DNA of 64,000 nucleotides from NBLH01 sp050296515 (GTDB lineage: Bacteria > Bacteroidota > Bacteroidia > Bacteroidales > NBLH01). The position numbers were made by a program, and so were the translations under genes. Below are positions 25,321 through 33,096 of this stretch, in pieces; the stretch's first letter is position 1, and every line of letters starts with the position of its first letter. The notes beneath the pieces were generated by a model. The model saw only the letters and a program-made list of their open reading frames with translations, searched no databases and was not told the DNA's origin. The stretch covers positions 3,984 to 67,983 of the forward strand of contig JBNKRJ010000064.1 of NCBI GenBank assembly GCA_050296515.1, read 5' to 3'.

Positions 25321-25722
25321 TTAACTGGCAAAGCTACCAGTCCAGTTGTTAACGTGTACAGCATTGCCAATAGCAATTTCACGAGCAGTAAAGATTAACT
25401 CTTCTGTCATGGTATCTGCACTCTCGGCATTGTAATTTTCTTTGTAACCAACCAAATAGACGTCAGTTAAGTTTACTTCTTTCATTACCGAATTGTCGTT
25501 GTTGAAATAGGTAAGTTTAACAGCACCGAATTGTTCATTAGAAACCGCTTTTTCGACAAATTCTGTAGATTTTGTGGCTTCAATGGTCACATTCATCATC
25601 CCTCCCTTGGTGAGGGTTGATGGTTTGTTTTCTACATCAACTTTTTGTGCAAAGCCGTAATTTGCCAATAAAACTTTGTACTTTGATCCGTTAACTTCTA
25701 ATTGTGCTTTAGATGATGACAT
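25321..25722 (-). CDS. tssD: type VI secretion tube protein TssD (Hcp), orphan
   Basis: The protein has 133 residues, the usual length for Bacteroidota (T6SS subtype iii) Hcp. Family features are the N-terminal KAQLEVNGSKYKVLLANYGF, STLTKGGMMNVTIEATKST, DVYLVGYKENYNAESADTMT and the ending ISIGN-like AREIAIGNAVHVNNW. Hcp hexamers stack into the tube that carries effectors. No sheath, baseplate or membrane-complex genes are in the window, so this is a separate hcp locus or a relic. The downstream chimeric OmpA frame occupies the place where effectors often lie. An AAT triplet run (about 25737-25755) lies just upstream. Confidence 0.82.
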   Translation of the reverse strand: MSSSKAQLEVNGSKYKVLLANYGFAQKVDVENKPSTLTKGGMMNVTIEATKSTEFVEKAVSNEQFGAVKLTYFNNDNSVMKEVNLTDVYLVGYKENYNAESADTMTEELIFTAREIAIGNAVHVNNWTGSFAS

Positions 25723-26347
25723 AATTTAAAAATTTTAATTAATAATAATAATAATACTTTAGTTGCTATATTAATAGCGTTGTAAATATGGGCTGTTTTT
25801 TTTTAATATCCCAAATATTTTTAGTTTTTTTTTAAACAACCTTTTCATAATCAATTCTTTTACAACACTTTAAAACGCGCTGTAAAATAAATATACAAAC
25901 GGTTATTCCGTATACATTAAAAAGATTGATAGACCAGGCCTGGTTAAGTTTTTGTGAAAATATCATATAAATATTTAGGAAATTAAGTCCCTGGTCAATC
26001 GTTACTAATTATTTAAATCAGTGATTTAGAGACTTAAAACCAGTAACTTTTTGAAGTAGTTTAACACCCGGTGCAAGCGAACCCAAATTAACCATCTTTG
26101 GCGAAGGCGAGGCTATTACATTGGCATTAGGTGAGGCATGAACGTTCTGGAACTACTGGATATTTCGGACTAAACGGACCCCTTAATAAATCTTGTTGTT
26201 AACTAGGTTGCTTTTATTTTTTACAATATCAATAGATAAAACTCTTTGCGTGAGGTGGCGAATAATCTCATAGTTGCAGTTTCAGTTTAACTATATGCCA
26301 AAATGTGGAGTTAATATTTCAAATAAACCTTTTTTGGTATATAATTG
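25723..26347. other. 625-bp gap upstream of tssD
   Basis: AT-rich, with an AAT triplet run next to tssD and no reading frame of note. The right edge is the ISAs1 element. Nothing else recognised. Confidence 0.5.
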
Positions 26348-26434
26348 CACGGCAATTGCATTTGAAATAGGAAAAATACCGGTTTGCGGTCTTTTAGTAA
26401 GTTGCTGGTAAAGATAGAATTACGCTTTCATGTA

Positions 26435-26457
26435 AAAAGCCCGCATTGCGAGCTTTT
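26435..26457 (+). other. leader hairpin 1 of the ISAs1 element
   Basis: AAAAGC-C-CGC / GCG-A-GCTTTT with loop ATT, one internal mismatch, about 230 nt before the transposase ATG. A second hairpin AGCCGT/ACGGCT with loop ACTA lies at 26502-26517. Confidence 0.5.
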
Positions 26458-26663
26458 AGTCTCATAATAAATATTTTAAAACCTTACTTCATTTTTTAAT
26501 TAGCCGTACTAACGGCTATGAAGACAATATCATTAATGCCTTATCCTGATGCTAAGGTATTGAAAATCAGCTTTAGCTCAAAATTTATTTTGCAAAATTT
26601 GATTATTTTTGCTAACTTATATAGAGTACTATTAAAAGTAGTTTCCAAACCATATTTGGAAAA

Positions 26664-27752
26664 ATGGAAGAACCCAGACGAACAAAAGGTGGCAATCATC
26701 GCCACCTTTTAACAGAAATGATTTTCCTGGTTATCTCAGCTGTTGTCAGTGGCGCAGGCAGTTGGACTGAAATTGAATTATTTGGTAAAAGCCAGTTAGA
26801 ATGGCTGCGGAAATTTACACCATTTAAATCAGGGATACCCTCCCATGACACCCTGGGCAGGGTCTTCTCCCTGATTGACTATGAACAGTTTAGCAATTGT
26901 TTTGTTGAATGGGTTGCAACCATTAGTAAGCTGACAGAAGGTGAAGTGGCAGCTATTGATGGTAAACGCTTACGGGGCTCTTTTGATACTGCTGGTAACC
27001 AAAAAGCCATACACATGGTCTCGGCCTTTGCAACAATCAACGGCTTGTGCCTTGGGCAGGAAGTATGTGAAGAAAAAAGCAACGAAATCACAGCCATCCC
27101 AAAACTTCTTGAGCTTCTTGCTATTAAAGGCTGCGTTGTGACTATTGATGCCATGGGCTGCCAAACTGAAATTGCTGAGAGTATCATTAAAAAAGGAGCT
27201 GATTACATTTTAGCTGTTAAGCAAAACCAGAAGGAGCTTTATGAGCAAATCCAAAAAGTCTTTCAAATTACTAACCCGGCTTCAATTCACACAGAAGTTG
27301 ATTCAGGTCACGGGCGTGTAGAGCAAAGGAAATGTGTAGCAATTGATGATTTCCGCTTTTTTGATATTGAAACCAAGTGGAAAGGCTTAAAGTCAATCCT
27401 GAAAATTGAATCTGAGAACTTTAATAAAACAACGGAGCAATTGCAAAAAGAAATGCGGTATTATATAAGCAGTTTACCTGCTGATGCTAAAGAAGTAAGT
27501 CCCAAAATAAGAAGTCACTGGCTGATCGAACACAAACTACATTGGGTGCTAGATGTTGTTTTTGGTGAAGATGCTTCACGCAAAAGAAAAGGAAATTCTG
27601 CCAAAAACTTTAACCTAATTTCAAAAATCGCGCTTTCTTTAATCCCAAAAGAAAGTACTAAAGGTATAAGTGGTAAAGGTATAAGTGGTAAAGGTAAAAG
27701 ATACAAGGCTGCGCTAGACCAGAAATTCAGAGAGAAAATATTAAATATTTAA
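26664..27752 (+). CDS. ISAs1-family transposase
   Basis: The protein has 362 residues. It is a DDE transposase of the ISAs1 (H-repeat) group: LTEMIFLVISAVVSGAGSW, IPSHDTLGRVFSLID, AAIDGKRLRGSFD (first Asp), VVTIDAMGCQTEIAESI (second Asp), ADYILAVKQNQ, and HWLIEHKLHWVLDVVFGEDA (Glu region). All core blocks are present with no frameshift. The frame continues upstream as SFQTIFGKM with no ATG before a TAG at 26622, so translation may begin at a non-ATG codon such as ATT 26631 or at 26664. Near the C-terminus an exact 15-bp tandem duplication gives KGISGKGISGKGK. Confidence 0.9.
   Translation: MEEPRRTKGGNHRHLLTEMIFLVISAVVSGAGSWTEIELFGKSQLEWLRKFTPFKSGIPSHDTLGRVFSLIDYEQFSNCFVEWVATISKLTEGEVAAIDGKRLRGSFDTAGNQKAIHMVSAFATINGLCLGQEVCEEKSNEITAIPKLLELLAIKGCVVTIDAMGCQTEIAESIIKKGADYILAVKQNQKELYEQIQKVFQITNPASIHTEVDSGHGRVEQRKCVAIDDFRFFDIETKWKGLKSILKIESENFNKTTEQLQKEMRYYISSLPADAKEVSPKIRSHWLIEHKLHWVLDVVFGEDASRKRKGNSAKNFNLISKIALSLIPKESTKGISGKGISGKGKRYKAALDQKFREKILNI
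27663..27692 (+). repeat. 15-bp tandem duplication in the transposase gene
   Basis: GGTATAAGTGGTAAA occurs twice in direct succession in frame, followed by a partial third copy (GGTAAAAG). It duplicates five residues just before the C-terminus. Confidence 0.8.
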
Positions 27753-27833
27753 ATGCGATTGCCGTGGTAAAATGATATAAAATGTTAAGTTTTTGTACAT
27801 CAGCTATAAATTACTAGCCTTCTGTTGTTCTGC

Positions 27834-27943
27834 CTAGTGTTGTGTCAAGGCTAATTTGTCAGGTAACAACACCTGACAAGTGCACCAGCCAGGTGTTGTT
27901 ACCTGGCTAATTACCAGGAATATCATACTTGACTTGACACTAG
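27834..27943 (+). repeat. MITE family C, copy C1
   Basis: 110 bp with ends CTAGTGTTGTGTCAAG and CTTGACTTGACACTAG (imperfect terminal inverted repeats). Inside are two 20-bp palindromes, GTCAGGTAACAACACCTGAC (27858) and GCCAGGTGTTGTTACCTGGC (27888), around a TGCA centre. It has no coding capacity. C2 at 46682 is an inverted copy. Confidence 0.9.
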
Positions 27944-28014
27944 CTTAGCATAAAAAATAGTTGTGAGTAAATATTATTAAATGTCTTCTATTACATCATT
28001 ATCAAGAACCTTGC

Positions 28015-28046
28015 TTGCTACGAATTAGGTAAAATAGTTATATTTG
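28015..28046 (+). promoter_or_regulatory. promoter of the ABM/Fe-ADH operon
   Basis: TTG at 28015-28017 and TATATTTG at 28039-28046, spaced by 21 bases. The ATG at 28074 follows after 27 bp. Confidence 0.55.
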
Positions 28047-28073
28047 AAAAAGAAAACTAAAAACTAAACAAAA

Positions 28074-28373
28074 ATGATTGTAACTTGCGTACATGTATAC
28101 GTTAAACCTGAATTTATCGATGAATTTATTGCTACAACTACAAATAACCATAATGAGTCGGTAAAAGAAGAAGGAAATTTGAGTTTTGATGTATTACAAA
28201 ATGATGAGGACCCTTCAAAATTTATGCTATACGAAGCATATGTTTCTGAAGAAGCCTCGGCTTTGCATAAAAACACCCAACATTATTTAAAATGGAGGGA
28301 AACGGTTGCCGAGATGATGGCAGGGCCAAGAGAAGGTGTTAAATATAAAGTCATTTGTCCTAAAAACTCCTGA
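28074..28373 (+). CDS. antibiotic-biosynthesis-monooxygenase (ABM) fold protein
   Basis: The protein has 99 residues. It is a small ferredoxin-like ABM-domain protein: VTCVHVYVKPEFIDEFIATT, EEGNLSFDVLQNDEDPSKFM, and YEAYVSEEASALHKNTQHYL with the conserved His near residue 67. Relatives include YgiN quinol monooxygenase and LsrG-type isomerases. Which reaction it performs cannot be decided. It is followed after 3 bp by an iron-type alcohol dehydrogenase starting with GTG, so they are surely one operon and may act on the same quinone or aldehyde substrate. Confidence 0.8.
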   Translation: MIVTCVHVYVKPEFIDEFIATTTNNHNESVKEEGNLSFDVLQNDEDPSKFMLYEAYVSEEASALHKNTQHYLKWRETVAEMMAGPREGVKYKVICPKNS

Positions 28374-28376
28374 ACA

Positions 28377-29564
28377 GTGGTAAAACCATTTAAATTTAGT
28401 CGTACTCCTGAAATTCATTTTGGCACTGGAAGGATTACTATTCTTGCTGACGAAATAAAAAAAAGAAGTGAGAATGCATTAATTCTGACAGGAGCGAAAT
28501 CATTCACAACCACCAAATACTGGAAAGAATTACAAAATCAGTTTAAAGACAAAGGTATTCAGTTTAGTGTTGAAGTTATCAGCAAAGAACCAACACCAGA
28601 GCTTATTGATGGTTTGGCAAGTATTTACAGAAGTAAGGATGTTGGTGTTGTTGTTGCTATTGGTGGAGGTAGTGTGCTTGATGGAGGAAAGGCTGTTTCG
28701 GCAATGCTTACTGTTCAGGAAGGTATAAAAGATTATCTTGAAGGTGTAGGAACGGGTATTGAACACCCTGGAACCAAAGTTCCTTTTATTGCTATTCCTA
28801 CTACGTCTGGAACTGGCAGCGAGACCACGAAAAATGCAGTAATCAGTAAAGTAGGAAAGGATGGATATAAAAAATCTTTACGTCACGATAATTTTGTACC
28901 TGATGTTGCCATTGTTGACCCTATTCTTACAATGAGCTGCCCACCAAATATCACAGGCAGTTGTGGAATGGATGCTTTTACTCAATTGCTTGAGTCTTAT
29001 GTTTCCACTTCAGCGTCCTCAATTACTGATGCCCTGGCTTTTGAAGCCCTTGCCGGACTGGTAGGGGCAGTCGAACAAGCTCATCATGGATCGGATGTTT
29101 ATGTTAAGGCACTTGAAGCCAGAAAAAAAATGTCTTATGCCTCAATGATTTCGGGAATTACCCTGGCAAATGCCGGATTAGGACTGGTTCATGGCCTGGC
29201 TTCAACAATCGGCGGATATTTTGACATTCCGCATGGTGTTGTCTGTGGAACTTTAATGGGAGCAGCTACCAGAACAACGATTAATCGATTGCTAAATGAA
29301 AGTCCTCAAAATATTGCACTTACAAAATATGCAAATGTAGGCATGTTATTTTCTTCAGAAATAGGTAAAAGCAATGAGTTTTATTGTCTTGCATTGTGTG
29401 ATAGAATAGATGAACTGCTTGAAAAAATGGACATGCCAAAACTAGGAGATTTTGGGGTCACTGAAAAGGATCTTATGAGTATTGCAAATAATTCGGGCAA
29501 TAAAAACAACCCTGTGCAACATTCAAAAAATGAAATTGTTGAGGTATTAAGGGCCCGATTGTGA
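28377..29564 (+). CDS. iron-containing alcohol dehydrogenase
   Basis: The protein has 395 residues, a group III dehydrogenase. It has the NAD(P) loop AIGGGSVLDGGKAVSAM near residue 98, IAIPTTSGTGSETTKNAVIS, and metal-site elements GSCGMDAFTQLLESYVS and VHGLASTIGGYFDIPHGVVCG. At the second metal position Gln replaces His (DAFTQ), a variant I have seen in other members. The start codon is GTG at 28377, just after the stop of the ABM gene. It oxidises an alcohol or reduces an aldehyde or ketone; the substrate is unknown. Confidence 0.9.
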   Translation: MVKPFKFSRTPEIHFGTGRITILADEIKKRSENALILTGAKSFTTTKYWKELQNQFKDKGIQFSVEVISKEPTPELIDGLASIYRSKDVGVVVAIGGGSVLDGGKAVSAMLTVQEGIKDYLEGVGTGIEHPGTKVPFIAIPTTSGTGSETTKNAVISKVGKDGYKKSLRHDNFVPDVAIVDPILTMSCPPNITGSCGMDAFTQLLESYVSTSASSITDALAFEALAGLVGAVEQAHHGSDVYVKALEARKKMSYASMISGITLANAGLGLVHGLASTIGGYFDIPHGVVCGTLMGAATRTTINRLLNESPQNIALTKYANVGMLFSSEIGKSNEFYCLALCDRIDELLEKMDMPKLGDFGVTEKDLMSIANNSGNKNNPVQHSKNEIVEVLRARL

Positions 29565-29597
29565 ATAAAGCTCAAGTTCTGGAAAAGAATCAAATAA

Positions 29598-29628
29598 AAT
29601 GATGGCAATTATAGAAGAAGCCATCATT
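29598..29628. terminator. hairpin between convergent Fe-ADH and glpD genes
   Basis: AATGATGGC (29598-29606) and GCCATCATT (29620-29628) form a perfect 9-bp stem with a 13-nt loop between two convergent genes. Only a weak T run follows. Confidence 0.5.
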
Positions 29629-29769
29629 CTTTGATATGAGACAGTTTTCTAAAATGTCCTATTAACAACATTGCACAAAGACAAATTTTCTAAAATGCGA
29701 ACATTCCCACTTACTCCCTTTCTATCAGTCTGTTACAACCAGCAGAAAGAATATTACATAGCTATAATT

Positions 29770-31335
29770 TTAAAGAATATATTCTTTCGCAAGTGATGTA
29801 TATTGCTCTATCTGTTTTTTTACCCAGTTGTCATCATATCCTAATTCTTTAGCGACTATTTGAGCAACTTCCGGAGCCATTTCGATACTTGCACGAGCAT
29901 CCAAAAACAAGGCACGAACTCTCCTTGCAAGAACATCATCAAGATTACGGGCCATTTCGTTCCTTGCAGCCCAAACAATTTCAACTTTTGTATAGGGTAG
30001 CCTGGGGTGAAGTTGTTCAGCTAGTTCAGGATTTTTATTAACTAGTTTGTCTAATTCCACTTTCTCTGAACCATAAATGTACTGGTGCTGAGTGAAATCA
30101 ACATTGGCAACGTAACCATGAATAGGCATATTTTTAGTTACACATTTTCGTTCGTCCAAACCAGCAATCATTGCAGCCTTGTCTATGAGATCTTCTCCCA
30201 TTTTACGATAAGTCGTCCATTTCCCACCAGTCATGGTGACTAATCCTGATTCAGAGACGATAAGTTTATGCCCTCTTGAAATTTCTTTTGTTTCTGACTT
30301 ATCATCTTGCGGCGCAGCCAATGGCCTTAATCCAGCGAAAATACTTAATACATCTTTCCGTTTTGGTTCTTTTTTCAAGTATTGTGCAGCAGTATTTAAA
30401 ATAAAATCTATTTCCTCTTCAAGAGCTCTGGGTTCCAGTGATGCTTCATCTACAGGGGTGTCTGTTGTTCCAACTACCACTTTCCCATGCCACGGAACAG
30501 CAAAAAGCACCCTGCCATCAGAGGTTTTAGGTATCATAATAGCAGAATCGCCTTGCAAAAATGACTTATCTAAGATTACATGTACTCCCTGGCTTGGGCG
30601 AATGGTTTTTCTGGCATTCTCATCATCCATTTTTAAAATGTCATCTACAAAAACTCCAGTTGCATTAACTACAACTTTTGCCTTTATTTTATAACTTTTT
30701 CCGGTCTCTTCGTCCCTTGCTGTTACGCCTGCTACCATATCTTCATCTGATTTAAGCAGTCCGGTAACTTTAAAGTAATTAATGGCTGTCCCTTTATTTT
30801 GAACCATTGTTTGTGCCAGGTTTATGGCAAGGCGAGCGTCATCAAACTGACCATCATAGTAAATCACACCACCACTTAAATCTTTTTCTGATAAATTAGG
30901 TATTGATTTCAATGTTTGAGCTTTTGTGATATGTTCTGATGGGCCAAGCCCTAATTTGCCAGCCATCATATCATACACTTTCATTCCAACGGTATAAAAT
31001 GGGCCATCCCACCAAACATAGTTAGGGATTATAAATGCCTGGTTTTTAACCAAATGAGGTGCGTTCTGGCGAAGCAATCCTCGTTCATGTAATGCTTCTA
31101 AAACTAAAGCAATATCTCCTTGTGCCAGGTACCTTACTCCCCCATGCACTAGTTTTGTACTTCGGCTTGAAGTTCCTTTGGCAAAATCTGATTGTTCTAA
31201 TAAAAGAGTATCATATCCACGTGCTGCTGCATCAACTCCAGCACCAAGTCCAGTAGCTCCTCCACCTATTATAATAATATCCCAAATTTTGTCTGGCTGC
31301 GCTTCCAGGGTTTTTACCATGTAATCTCTATTCAT
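29770..31335 (-). CDS. glpD: glycerol-3-phosphate dehydrogenase, FAD-dependent
   Basis: The protein has 521 residues. The FAD loop IIIGGGATGLGAGVDAAARG is at 21-40, then EQSDFAKGTSSRSTKLVHGG and GGVRYLAQGD, the strongest GlpD signature. AGLRPLAAP and VTMTGGKWTTYRKM in the second half complete the DAO fold. A C-terminal GlpD helical domain follows (about 400-521). It oxidises sn-glycerol-3-phosphate to dihydroxyacetone phosphate and passes electrons to the quinone pool at the membrane. No glpK or glpF is adjacent. It is convergent with the Fe-ADH gene. Confidence 0.95.
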   Translation of the reverse strand: MNRDYMVKTLEAQPDKIWDIIIIGGGATGLGAGVDAAARGYDTLLLEQSDFAKGTSSRSTKLVHGGVRYLAQGDIALVLEALHERGLLRQNAPHLVKNQAFIIPNYVWWDGPFYTVGMKVYDMMAGKLGLGPSEHITKAQTLKSIPNLSEKDLSGGVIYYDGQFDDARLAINLAQTMVQNKGTAINYFKVTGLLKSDEDMVAGVTARDEETGKSYKIKAKVVVNATGVFVDDILKMDDENARKTIRPSQGVHVILDKSFLQGDSAIMIPKTSDGRVLFAVPWHGKVVVGTTDTPVDEASLEPRALEEEIDFILNTAAQYLKKEPKRKDVLSIFAGLRPLAAPQDDKSETKEISRGHKLIVSESGLVTMTGGKWTTYRKMGEDLIDKAAMIAGLDERKCVTKNMPIHGYVANVDFTQHQYIYGSEKVELDKLVNKNPELAEQLHPRLPYTKVEIVWAARNEMARNLDDVLARRVRALFLDARASIEMAPEVAQIVAKELGYDDNWVKKQIEQYTSLAKEYIL

Positions 31336-31416
31336 AACTTACTTTGGTTTTGATGAACTAAGTAAGTAAAGATAGCTAATTTTGGAAACAATAGGTGGAC
31401 AAAAAGTAACCTGGAT

Positions 31417-32772
31417 TTAATAAGTAAGACAAAGCTTTGCTTTCCCCAACCTTACAGAGTCTTCTGGCTTAATCGCAGTTTTGGTGATTTTGAGATCATT
31501 TACAAACGTTCCGTTGGTGCTGTCGTTATCCTGAATATAAAATACTCCACCTTCGTTTGTAACTGTAGCATGATGGTTTGAGATAGTAAGATTAGCAATT
31601 AGGATATCATTATCACTATGGCGTCCAATGGTTGTTCTAAGTTTTTTAAGATCAAACTTTTCTATTTGTCCATCAAGTTCAATTGTTATATAGGGTGTTA
31701 TACTTCCATAATTAGTTTTCTTTGGGTCTAAAGTAGCTGAGATCTTACTGGTTTGTTCTTTTAGCTTCAGTCCAATTTGTTTTGAATGACCTTTTGAAAT
31801 TTTCCTTTTCTTCCTCAGGCGTATCATATTAATTGTCAGCAGTATACTTAGTAAAAGAAGAAATATTATCACCAAAATAAAGACCATATCTTGTGATAAA
31901 AGACCTTCAGAATCAGGTTTTCGAAATGATGCTGTAAGTTTTTGATTTTTATAACTTAGTTCAAAAGAATTTATTTTGTTTGTTTGTTTTGTATAGAAGC
32001 TGAGTAAATAACTTTTTAGATTTGGAGTACCCATTGCACTTGTCAATTGTAATGAATCAAGCTGACTAAATGCAAATTGTAAAACTTCATGTTCGTTGAA
32101 TTCTGATATTCTATCGGGTAATTCAATTTTCTTTAATGACACCAAATTTGCATCTGCTTTTGTTTGAAGCTCAGGCCAGTCATTAATAGTTGACTTTTTA
32201 TTTTTAAGTAAAACAATATATTTCTGGCACGGAGCGGTACTTTTATTTTGAATAAAGTTTAATGCTTCGTTTATAGGACAGGAAAGGTCATTTATTGTGA
32301 CAATTGTTGTGCCTGTTAATAAGCTGGTTTCAAACTGATTAATAAGACCTTTGAAGTCAGCAGTAAACTCAAAACTTAAAGGATGAATGCATTTATTGGC
32401 TTTCTCTTGATTTTCTGTAAAAATAACATTTAATAAATCATTCTTTTTCAGTCGCTCACTGGCATTTATTAAGATGTTGCTTATAGCTGATTTACTAACA
32501 GAATTTGTTAAAAATGCATCGTCAACCAAAAAACATAACATGGTCAGCCGGCCTGTATACAACCCTGAATCTACCTTGTAGGCAACTGCTTCGTCTGATT
32601 CAAGAATCTGTAATTTTGAAAAGTCAACTGATTCACTTTCAGGAATTTCAATAGTGACATTAATAAAGGGATAACCACTCTGGTCAACCTCTTTAATGTT
32701 TATTTGCTGAGCTATTCCAGCTCTCTCAAACAAAAAAACAAACAATAAGATAGCTAATAAATTAATCTTCAT
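31417..32772 (-). CDS. exported/membrane protein with cytoplasmic FHA domain
   Basis: The protein has 451 residues from the ATG at 32772; a GTG at 32784 is the alternative. It has a signal peptide (INLLAILLFVFLFERAGIAQ), an extracytoplasmic region of about 270 residues with a weak VWA-like alternation (TMLCFLVDDAFLTNSVSKSA), one membrane helix (VFILVIIFLLLLSILLTI, about 295-315), a basic stop-transfer, and a C-terminal FHA domain (about 365-451) with TTIGRHSDNDI, ISNHHATV and STNGTFVNDL. FHA domains bind phosphothreonine, so it may relay an envelope signal to cytoplasmic kinases. No kinase gene is near. Confidence 0.75.
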   Translation of the reverse strand: MKINLLAILLFVFLFERAGIAQQINIKEVDQSGYPFINVTIEIPESESVDFSKLQILESDEAVAYKVDSGLYTGRLTMLCFLVDDAFLTNSVSKSAISNILINASERLKKNDLLNVIFTENQEKANKCIHPLSFEFTADFKGLINQFETSLLTGTTIVTINDLSCPINEALNFIQNKSTAPCQKYIVLLKNKKSTINDWPELQTKADANLVSLKKIELPDRISEFNEHEVLQFAFSQLDSLQLTSAMGTPNLKSYLLSFYTKQTNKINSFELSYKNQKLTASFRKPDSEGLLSQDMVFILVIIFLLLLSILLTINMIRLRKKRKISKGHSKQIGLKLKEQTSKISATLDPKKTNYGSITPYITIELDGQIEKFDLKKLRTTIGRHSDNDILIANLTISNHHATVTNEGGVFYIQDNDSTNGTFVNDLKITKTAIKPEDSVRLGKAKLCLTY

Positions 32773-32784
32773 TTTTTTGCTCAC

Positions 32785-33096
32785 TTAAAGTCTAACAGAG
32801 ATTCCTAATTCTTAATTTACCTTAGTTAAAAAAGTACTTACCTATTGAAATAGCTCATAGGTCTAATAATTTCCTATTAACAAAGGTAAAGCTTTCTTAG
32901 ACTTCCTCAAAAAATTATTCAGAAGTAAAGAATTCAAAACTACCATAATTTCTTTATGTGTTTGCTGAAATTTCTTATTTAGAGAAGTTTACTTGTCACC
33001 GGAAAGCATAGTGACAGAATTCTTTGATTTTTGATAATGTTCTTTTTAATTGAAATCAGTAGATTATTTCAAAGAGTTTCATTACAATATTGCCAC
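32785..33096. other. 312-bp gap
   Basis: AT-rich spacer between two leftward genes. It has a small GTCAC/GTGAC hairpin near 32997-33013. No gene or clear promoter seen. Confidence 0.45.

Larger units (their letters stand above)
26348..27766 (+). mobile_element. ISAs1-family insertion sequence, apparently complete
   Basis: 1419 bp. The ends are CACGGCAATTGCATTTGAAA (26348) and, inverted, CACGGCAATCGCATTTAAA (ending at 27766): 18-19 bp terminal inverted repeats with two mismatches. The transposase runs to 14 bp from the right end, while the left has a 315-bp leader with two hairpins. I cannot see a convincing target duplication. Confidence 0.8.

Noticed and set aside
26518..26712. 64-codon frame in the ISAs1 leader
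   Set aside because: It overlaps the conserved start of the transposase in another frame, and ISAs1 elements are not known to have a separate upstream gene.
27834..27943. MITE C1 palindromes as a rho-independent terminator pair
   Set aside because: No T-tract follows either palindrome, and the same unit recurs in an inverted copy with terminal inverted repeats, which fits a mobile element better.
28377..29564. Gln in place of the second metal-binding His in the Fe-ADH as an inactivating change
   Set aside because: The same DAxTQ variant is found in other members of the family, so it does not by itself indicate loss of activity.
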